A stretch of DNA of 64,000 bases from Rhea pennata. Taxonomy: Eukaryota; Chordata; Aves; Rheiformes; Rheidae. The stretch spans positions 1,576,611 to 1,640,610 of the forward strand of contig NC_084687.1 in assembly GCF_028389875.1 (NCBI RefSeq), read 5' to 3'. The notes under the pieces were generated by a model, which was not told the DNA's origin, did no database searches, and worked only from the letters and a program-made list of their open reading frames with translations. Below are positions 57,388 through 64,000 of this stretch, one piece after another. The stretch's first letter is position 1; every line of letters begins with the position of its first letter. The position numbers were made by a program, and so were the translations under genes.

Positions 57388-58080
57388 ATCACAGAATCAC
57401 AGAATGGTTGAGGTTGGAAGGGACCTCCGGAGATCATCTAGTCCCAACCCCCTACTCAAGCAGTGTCACCTACAGCACGTTGCATGGGATCCTGTCCAGG
57501 CGGGTTTTGAATATCTCCAGAGGAAACTCCACAACCTCTCTGAGCAACCTGTTCCAGTGCACTGAAAAGAATCCAGCCTCATCCCCTTGACACCCTCCCT
57601 CAAGGTATTTGTAGACATTGATAAGATCCCCCCTCAGGCTTCTCTTCTCCAGGCTAAACAGGCCCAGCTCTCACAGCCTTTCCTCATATGGAAGATGCTC
57701 CAGGCCTCTAATCATCTTCATAGCCCTACACTAGACTCTCTCCAGTAGTTCCATGTCTTTCTTGTACTGTGGAGCCCAGAACTGGACACAGTACTCCAGA
57801 CGAGGCCTCCCTAGGGCTGAGTAGAGGGGCAGGATCACCTGCCTCAACCTGTTGGCAACACTTCCTAATGCACCCCAGGATACCATTGGCCTTCTTGGCT
57901 ACAAGAGCACACTGCTGGCTCATGGTGAGCTTGCTGTCCACCAGAACTCCCAGGTCCTTCTCTGCAGAGCTGCTTTCCAGCAGGTCAGCCCCTAGCTTTA
58001 CTGGTGCATGGCGTTATTCCTCCCTAAGCGCAAGAACCTGCACTTGCCTTTGCTGAATTTCATGGCTGCAACCCGGCTCA
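57388..58080 (-). mobile_element. CR1 LINE copy, about 690 bp, 5'-truncated
   Basis: The plus strand starts with the reversed CR1 end ATCACAGAATCACAGAATGG, then GGTTGGAAGGGACCTCCGGA. It continues through CAGGCTAAACAGGCCCAGCT, TTCTTGTACTGTGGAGCCCA and CCACCAGAACTCCCAGGTCC to CTGAATTTCATGGCTGCAAC. It is a well-preserved, relatively young copy with 3' UTR and the end of the RT region, 5'-truncated as is usual for LINEs. It shows the same order of phrases as the old copy at 825. Confidence 0.96.
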
Positions 58081-60394
58081 ACCATGGCTCCCTGTGGGTT
58101 GTAAAAAGTGGGGGGAGGCACAAAGACCCGCTCATTCCCACTGCCCCTGATGCAACTCAAAGCCTTTGTGGGGTCTCTAGGGGAAAAAGAAACCTCATAG
58201 CATCCTGTCCCTCTTGAGGGAGCTCCCAGGAGGCTGGGGGGACTCAGCAGCTGAGGACACCTGCTGTAGCCCCATGTCCTTCCAACAAGTTTCTTGACTC
58301 TGTGTCAGCAGTTACATGAGTAAAAAGACTGTTGGACCTGCTGGCCTCATTCATGCCCTCAGCAGGCTCACAGAGGTGGCTGTTCCCCATGTACGTGAGT
58401 GTGCCACTGAGGTCCCAGGGATCATCCACGTGGAGGGAACCACTGGGCCTGGCATCCCTCTGGCAAGCAGCCCGGGAGTGTGTTGTGAGAGCCAGGGCCT
58501 TGGCATGGTGCTGCCAGCTCCTAGGAAGCAAGGAGCCAAGCCAAGAGCCAAGGGAGCAGCCAGGAGAAGGGGCTGGTGGAGCCAGGGAGGGTGTTAGGCT
58601 AGAGGAAAGAGCGACAGTTGGAAATCTCAGAAAATTTCTGGCTTGAGAAACAGGAGTGCTGAGAGCATCTGTGCTGGATGAGCTCAGCTGGCCAGGGTTG
58701 CACTATGGGTGTGAGGGTCTCCTCTCAGCCACCCAAGACCTTCTCCTAGCCACTTAGGACCATTTCTTGACCAGTTTGAGGGCAACCTCCATCATCACAT
58801 TTGCCAGGCCATGATCCAACTGCACAGCACCTCAGCTGAGCTTTACAAATCCTCAGCTTTGAGCAAGGCCCCAGTACCAGCAGAGATGCCCTCTGCTGCT
58901 GTCCTGGACAGGCTGGGACAGAGCCTCTGTATCAGCATCCCCAGGGACCCTGTGAGCACAGCACAGGCTTAAAAGCAGAGCCTTCATAGCAGGGAGAAGA
59001 TAGAGAGCCAGGTTTGGCCTGGGAGAGTGAGAAGAGCACAGAGTGGGGCAGCTGTGGCCCAAAACCTGCTGGAGCAGCCCAGGCCTATCTAACTGAGTGC
59101 TGGGACCTCATGATCCCCCTTCAGATAGGTGGCGTATTGTGATGATCAAACGCAAAAATGCGCAGGAGCGCGTGCACATGCACAGGAGTGCATCTGCGCT
59201 TGCTGGGGGGAGTGTAATGCCAGAAGTATATATACACGAGAAACCACTGGGGAGCGAATGGGTGCTGGGGTGACTAGGGCTGCAGGTAGTGGATGGATCT
59301 AGAGGTGATGCCGCACACCTCCCACAGCCTTCCTGGGTGATAGCGGGTGTTTGTCCTCTGTTTTCCCCTCGTGCCCTCCTGTGCTCCAGAGCTTTTTCTT
59401 AGAGATGTGGCTGAGTTGCAGCTTGGAAAACATGCTGGAGCAATTTGCAAAACATGCCCCAGGAGTTTTTTGGCACCCAGCACTGTTTTTATTTTGGTTT
59501 ACTACTATTTGACAGTGGTTCACTGTGGACATAGGCACCAAAGAGTCCAATCTCCCTGTCTTCCTAGAGATATCCCCAGTCCCTCCATCCCTCCAGGCTA
59601 GAGATGGCTTTGCCCCTTTGCACCTCTCGTGCATGGAGGAAAATAGGTTTTTTGGGGAGTTTGAGAGGTGTTTTGGGAGAGCTGCAGCCTAAATGCAGGG
59701 CAAAGACAGGCATGAGGTGGCTGAAGTTGGAGCTTGGCTCCACAGCTGGTTCTGCTCGCTGAGCTCGGCTCTGCGTTCCTGTAAATCCAGTGTTGCCAAA
59801 ACCCTCCCAGGCCTGCAGGAGGAGATAAGCTTCTTACAACTGTGTGAAGTCCCCACTGCTTGCAGTGGCAAAGCTGGCCTTGCCTGCCCATGAGCACTTT
59901 GGGTGTGATGGAGCAGTGTGCTGAGCTCCACATCCTCATAGATCAAGCCACTGAGGCAAGGGGGACAAGGGGCCCTGCTGGGGGGATGAAGCCAGGAGAG
60001 CCACTCCATGGGCCAAGGCAAGAGCAGAATGGGACCTCATGGAGAGATGGGGCAGTTGGCACAATGCAGTGGGGACATCAGGGAGGGCAAGAATGGGGCC
60101 TGTGAGCCTGCGAGTGTCACTCCATTGCGGTGCTGTGCAGCTGGGTTGTGGCTTGGCAAATGGGGGGATGGAGGTGGCCCTCAAGCTGGTCAAGACATGG
60201 TCTTGGATGCCTGGTAGAAGGTCTCAGGTGGCCAAAAGGGGACCCTCATACCAACGGTGAAGCCCTGGCCAGGATTGGGTCTATACTCTCCTCCGGGCCA
60301 CGTGGCCTTGCAGTGAGCTGCCGTAGGGACCTGGGGGACACTGGGCCAAGGGCTGCCCACACCAGGGCTGGCAAATACCAGAGTCCTTAGGGAA

Positions 60395-60553
60395 GGACAT
60401 AATATGTGTCCTGGTCCTGGGAGTCCCCATGGGAGGACACAGCATGTGTCCTGAGGTCCCGATGGGAGGATGTAATGCGTGTCCTGGCCCTGAGGGTCCC
60501 TGTGGGAGGACATAACGAGTCCTGAAGTCCTCATGGGATGGGGTAGCGCATGT
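60395..60553. repeat. Short minisatellite, four copies of 33-40 nt
   Basis: The pattern GTGTCCTG...GGTCCC.ATGGGAGGA.. occurs four times in a row (near 60409, 60449, 60480 and 60518), just upstream of the 60.7 kb NAV1 exon. Confidence 0.8.
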
Positions 60554-60728
60554 CTGGGCTGTGGCCACCTGCAGCACTGGGGCTCCTGGGGCTGGGGAGG
60601 TTGAGGAGCCACAGCCAGTCGGGGGCAGACACTGGGATCCAGCGCGGGCGATGCCAGCTGCACCTCAGTGCCCATTGCCTCGGCCAGCGTCCCCTCTCAA
60701 CGCCCTCCGCCTTCTCTCCTCTCCGCAG

Positions 60729-61046
60729 ACGGCAGCCGCCGGCCACCTCACCGACGATGAACGGCACGGCCGACGCGAACCCGGCGGGCCGAAGCCACTT
60801 TGCCTCCGCCATCCCGGTGCCTCGGGGTGCCAGAAGCCTCAAGGCCGAGAGCGGCCGCAAAGCCGGCGGTGGTGGGGCGCAGCGGGCGCCGCCGAGACCC
60901 CCGGTGGGACCCACCGGGTCGCCACAGGAGCCCGCGCCGCCAGACAAGGCCCGCGGCGGCTCGCGGGGCCGCGGCCCCGCCGGCGCCTTCTGCTCGGCGC
61001 GCCGTGGCCGCCCCGTCACGGCCACCGTGGCACCTTTCCAGTACCG
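60729..61046 (+). CDS. NAV1: NAV1 upstream exon (NAV2-like segment)
   Basis: Acceptor CCTCTCCGCAG, donor TACCG|GTGAGC. The ATG at 60757 opens MNGTADANPAGRSHFASAI, then PVPRGARSLKAESG. The end reads RPVTATVAPFQYR, matching NAV2 NTATVAPFLYRSQTD. The frame also runs open 5' of the ATG, so this could be internal to a still longer protein. The ATG context is weak (G at -3 absent). Basic and Pro/Ser-rich like other navigator N-terminal regions. I know of no NAV1 protein with this start, but identity as a navigator exon is well supported by position, strand and the NAV2 match. Confidence 0.7.
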
Positions 61047-63772
61047 GTGAGCGGGGCCAGCGGGGGTTTTTTTTGGGGGGGGGTACAAGATTGGGGGGGG
61101 CAGACGGTGGCGCTGGAGGCGGGAGCGGGCGGCCGGGGAGCGGGACTGAAGGGACTGAGGCTGGGGGTGGATGGGGGGGCTCTCCCGGGGGGCACGTCTG
61201 GCGACATTGCCCCCCACCCTGGCCAAATTCCCCCCCCCAACCCTGCTCTGCCCCCAGGCTGCAGGAGGACGCTGAGCCAGCGGCGCCGCTGCGTGACGAG
61301 CGGGTCAGTCCTGCGGAGGGGCCTGAGCCCGGAGGCCGGAGTGAGTCTGTGGGGGGAGGGTGGGGGTGCTGCCTTTTTTTGGGGGGGGAGGGAAGCGGTT
61401 TGGGAGGGATCCCCTGCGCCATCCACCGCTGGAGGTGTCGGCTCCAGGGTTGGAGGGACAGGCGGGTCCTCCCGGGGCGGCCGCCGGCCCGGGCTCCCTC
61501 CCTGCTGCGCCGTCTGGAGGGCTCCTTCCCAGGAAAACCGTCGTCTCCCCCCCCCACCTCACCCCCCTCCATCCGAGGGAACAATAACACGCAGCCCCCC
61601 GACACGCGCCCACGGAGTCCGGCACTGTGGTCCGGCCGGCGGGATTTTCCCAGGAAGCTCCGGCCTCGCAGCCAGAGACGCGCGGAGGAGTTGGCCGGCT
61701 CCGCAGCCCGTCCTCGCCAGCGAAGCCTCCCGGCGATCGCGGCTGCTGGGGGGGTCCCCTGCGCCCCGGCGGCGCTCAGCGCTGCATGTCCCGCTGGCGG
61801 GGAGCAGCTCGCACCGCTTCCCCCTCCTTGGAGGGGTCACGTCGGCCCTTGCAAAATCCTCCAAACTTGGGGGGCAAAATCTCCCAGCTGCATTTTGCAG
61901 CTCGGCCTTTTGGCGCCCCGTTATTCAGGGGCTCCGGGCTGCTTCCCGGCACCGCCGTCGGGGAAGGAGGAGGCGGGAGAGCGGAGGAAACACGGGCTCG
62001 CTCCGGCGCCGCTTCGGGCTGGCCGCAGTCGTGCCCGGTGGGCCCCGGGCAACGGGGCCGCAGCCGTGGGGCTCGCTCGACCCTGCCTCCTCCTTATCTT
62101 CGCAGCGTAGTAACGCGCTCTAATGCAATATTTTCCGTCGGTTGCCATGGCAGCGCGCGTGAGGTCACCAAATAGACTTAATTCCCCCCCTCCCGAGGGA
62201 GGGATAATTAATGAAAAATGATGATAACCAGATCCCACCTCCCCCCCCTTTATTTCCCCTCCCCGCCCCCACTCCCCGGGGCCAGGGGTGCACTGGGTAC
62301 TGAACGTCAAGGCCTTGCTGTCCCAGCGGGTGGGAGGTGGCGGCCAGGTAGCAGGGTGCTTGGCACGCTGGGTGCTGCGGGCTGCACGGCCAGGGCACAT
62401 CCCGACCCGCCGGCTGCAGCCAAATCCCACCCGAGACAGCACTGGGGCACTGGAGCCCCCCTCCCAAAAAACCGTGAGCAGCCACGCTGCAGGCAGCTTG
62501 CCAGCTTGCACCGTCACCTAACCCTGGGGCCCTGCACGGCTCCGCCGCTCCGGGCGTCCCTCTCGGCTCTAGCTGCCCCCACAGGCTCCCGCTGCCCCCC
62601 CCCCCGCCTCCCCCGGCCCGTTCTCTGCGCCCCGGCGGTGCTCGGCGCTGCACGTCTCACCGGCGGGGGGGCGGAGCGCGCCCGAGCCCCGCCCCGCGGC
62701 GGCGGGTGCCCCCTTCCCCTCCCCACCCCGCCCCTCTCCTCGCCGCCGCGTGCCGCGGGCGCGCGCGCCGCGCCCCGCCCCCTGCCCGCGCCAGCCGGGC
62801 GCGGAGGAGGGCGGGCCCTTTTTGTTTGCCCCTGACATTCCGCTGGTTCGCAGTGTCCCGCCGGCGGCGGAGCAGCGAGGTGGGGCCGCTGCGCTCCGCT
62901 GCCCTCCGCTGCGGTGGGGGCGGGCGCTCACGGCGCTTCTCTCTCTGTCTCTCTCCCTGTCTCTCTCCCTGTCTCGACCGGTGTCCTCGGTGCCGCAGCA
63001 ACCGCAACAGCAGCAGCAACAGCAGCCGCCGCCGCCGCCACCAGCGGGTTAAATGATTCCAGCGCGGGGATGCTGGGGAGCAACCTCAAGAGCCTTCCCG
63101 ACGTGGAGCTGGGCGAGGAGGGCGCGGCGGAGCTGCGCGGCTACCGGCGGGGGCCCGACGGCGGCGCGGTGATGCCGAAGCGGGCCAAGGCGGCGGCGGC
63201 GGGGCCGCGGGGCGCCGAGCTGCGCGTCTTCAAGGCGGGCAGCGCCGAGGGCCGCCTGCCGGGGGGCTCCAACCTGCGCAAGCAGAAGTCGCTCACCAAC
63301 CTCGCCTTCCTCACGGACGCCGAGAAGAAGCGGCAGCTCTACGAGCCCCGTTGGAGCGACGACATGGCCAAGCCGGCGACAACGACAACGGCGGCGGCGG
63401 GGGGCCGCGGCGGCCCCCGCGCCCGCGAGGCGCCCGCCATGTCGCGCAGCCTGTCCCGCTCCGAGCACTCGCTGCTGCCGCCGCGCCCCGCCGCCGCCGC
63501 CGCCGCCAAGGCGCCGCCCGCCGCCGCCGCCGCCGCCGCCGGCAAGCCCAGCCGCATCCCCCGCGGGCCCTACGCCGAGGTGAAGCCGCTCAGCAAGGCC
63601 CCCGAGGCGGGCGGCAGCGGCGGCGACGGCAAGTGCGATGACGAGCTGCTGTGCGGGAAGGGCAAGGCGGCGGCGCCGGGCGCCGAGGAGAAGCCCTACC
63701 TCAAGGTGGACCCCGAGCTGGTGGTGACGGTGCTGGGCGACCTGGAGCAGCTCCTCTTCAGCCAGATGCTGG
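60757..63772 (+). CDS. NAV1: NAV1, 5' part (alternative N-termini; gene continues beyond window)
   Basis: Neuron navigator 1 is a microtubule plus-end-associated protein with a C-terminal AAA ATPase-like domain, acting in neuronal migration and axon guidance. Only its 5' end is here. Two beginnings are visible. One uses exons 60729-61046 and 61258-61340 (ATG 60757). The other starts in the exon at 63070-63772. Both end in phase 1, so both can join the same downstream exon (human D-P-E-S-Q-R-K). The AAA domain and coiled coils lie outside the window. Confidence 0.85.
61258..61340 (+). CDS. NAV1: NAV1 upstream exon, next
   Basis: Acceptor CCTGCTCTGCCCCCAG. It continues the frame as R-LQEDAEPAAPLRDERVSP, AEGPEPGGR. 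NAV2 has YRSQTDTEG here. Two donors are possible: GG|GTCAGT after 61303 (phase 0) and GGA|GTGAGT after 61340 (phase 1). The second is chosen because its phase equals that of the 63772 donor, so both transcripts could share the next exon. Confidence 0.6.
61341..63069 (+). other. NAV1 intron / internal promoter region
   Basis: GC-rich. Holds an RFX X-box-like site (62141-62154), a homeodomain-type AATTAATGA word near 62207 and GC boxes. The pyrimidine tract CTCTCTGTCTCTCTCCCTGT (from 62941) leads to a possible acceptor CCGCAG at 62993-62998, so the 63070 exon might also be entered by splicing. No further coding exon recognised. Confidence 0.5.
62141..62154. promoter_or_regulatory. RFX X-box-like palindrome
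   Basis: GTTGCCATGGCAGC differs at one position from the symmetric RFX site GTTGCCATGGCAAC. It lies about 0.9 kb upstream of the NAV1 start at 63070, followed by a TGAGGTCA nuclear-receptor-type half-site (62160-62167). Confidence 0.5.
63070..63772 (+). CDS. NAV1: NAV1 classical first coding exon
   Basis: 703 nt coding, 234 residues, ending phase 1 at CAG ATG CTG G|GTGAGT. It starts MLGSNLKSLPDVELGEEG. Conserved blocks against human NAV1: NLRKQKSLTNLAFLTDAEKK, YEPRWSDDMAKP, GKPSRIPRGPYAEVKPLSK and KVDPELVVTVLGDLEQLLF followed by SQM. Between them lie poly-Ala stretches encoded by (GCC)n near 63480-63545. The frame is open upstream of the ATG to at least 62941. This ATG is chosen by identity with human MLGSSVKS. 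It has no closing stop in the window because it continues over an intron. Confidence 0.95.
63480..63545. repeat. (GCC)n / poly-alanine coding repeat in NAV1
   Basis: Runs of GCC encode two alanine stretches (about 6 and 7 Ala, interrupted by K-A-P-P). Human NAV1 has a non-repetitive linker here, so it is probably a slippage expansion typical of GC-rich avian exons. Confidence 0.8.
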
Positions 63773-64000
63773 GTGAGTGTGGGGCAGCCTCGCCGACGCG
63801 GTGGTGGCGGGAGGGAAGCCGAGGCTCCGGCCGCCCTCCTTCGCGGGCGTCCCCCCCTCTTGGGGGACCGGCGGCCTCCACGCCCCTCGCTCGGGCTGCC
63901 GCTGCCTCCGCTCCGTTTTCCCAGCCCGGAGGCGAGCTGCGTGGGAGCCATGGCTTCGCTCGGAGCCGGAGGACTCCTTGGCTTGTGGTGGGGCAAACCA

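Larger units (their letters stand above)
40900..60728 (+). other. Large NAV1 intron / intergenic, 20 kb without coding exons
   Basis: I found no calponin-homology exon of NAV2/NAV3 type and none of the genes that separate RNPEP and NAV1 in human (TIMM17A, LMOD1, SHISA4, IPO9). It holds minisatellites at 48.4-49.6 kb and one CR1 at 57.4 kb. Long open frames on both strands are by-products of high GC and of the repeats. AT-rich islets with TATA/MEF2-like words (42174-42186, 45866-45885, 53208-53226) could be enhancers, but nothing proves it. Confidence 0.6.
60560..63980. promoter_or_regulatory. NAV1: Second CpG island, NAV1 internal promoter region
   Basis: High GC and CpG density with many GC boxes (GCCCCGCCC near 62685, 62725 and 62775). 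It spans the 60.7-61.3 kb exons and the classical NAV1 first coding exon at 63070. This is consistent with an alternative promoter for the shorter NAV1 transcript. Limits are approximate. Confidence 0.65.

Noticed and set aside
59110-59640. Possible solo LTR-like stretch with a TATATATAC box, and an A/T-rich end
   Set aside because: There is a TATA-like word near 59230 and a locally distinct composition, but I could not define terminal inverted TG...CA ends, a target duplication or any retroviral part. Not supported from sequence alone.
40900-60700. A hidden gene such as TIMM17A, LMOD1, SHISA4 or IPO9 between RNPEP and NAV1
   Set aside because: I looked for their conserved peptides and for a NAV-type calponin-homology exon (YTDWANHYLAKSGHK) in the translated frames and found none.
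60561-62123. 520-codon and 436-codon plus-strand open frames over 60.6-62.1 kb
   Set aside because: They run in frames other than the one carrying TATVAPFQYR and cross good splice donors. They are GC-driven shadows of the NAV1 exons and introns.

Overview
This is vertebrate nuclear DNA, almost certainly from a bird. It has multi-exon genes with GT-AG introns, CpG-island promoters, and several copies of the CR1 LINE whose 3' end carries the avian ATTCTGTG-type tail (seen reversed as CACAGAATCACAGAATGG). There is no prokaryotic or organellar content. Three genes can be read exon by exon.

(1) Positions 1 to about 25,050, plus strand: the 3' half of LZTR1, the kelch-BTB-BACK adaptor of CUL3 ubiquitin ligase that targets RAS/RIT1 GTPases. 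Twelve exons are visible, from the linker after the kelch blades to the TGA at 24354. They lie in long AT-rich introns. One intron is a minor (U12-type) intron and one uses a GC donor. The first visible exon carries an apparent frameshift. (2) Positions 27,540-38,920, minus strand: a complete RNPEP (aminopeptidase B, M1 zinc metallopeptidase). Eleven coding exons predict 628 residues with GGMEN, HEISH and the third zinc ligand in place. (3) Positions 40,000-64,000, plus strand: the 5' end of NAV1 (neuron navigator 1). A probable non-coding first exon lies in the CpG island shared with RNPEP. Two exons near 61 kb carry a segment homologous to NAV2 (TATVAPF-YR). A second CpG island holds the classical first coding exon (MLGSNLKSLPD...), which runs to 63772 and continues beyond the window.

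The left 27 kb is AT-rich and repeat-poor. The right side is GC-rich with minisatellites. The 25-27.5 kb interval between LZTR1 and RNPEP has no recognisable gene. In human, LZTR1 is on 22q11 while RNPEP and NAV1 are both on 1q32. The window therefore holds either a lineage-specific rearrangement breakpoint or an assembly join.

The most interesting observation is in RNPEP. Exon 2 is tandemly duplicated, with two 141-nt, phase 0/0, fully open exons sharing 30 of 47 residues and both with good splice sites. They are separated by only 47 nt, too short for a normal vertebrate intron, so they look mutually exclusive. The alternative copy replaces residues that line the peptidase active site, including the Gln equivalent to LTA4H Gln136. 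This would be a splice switch for aminopeptidase B chemistry that I do not know to be described.
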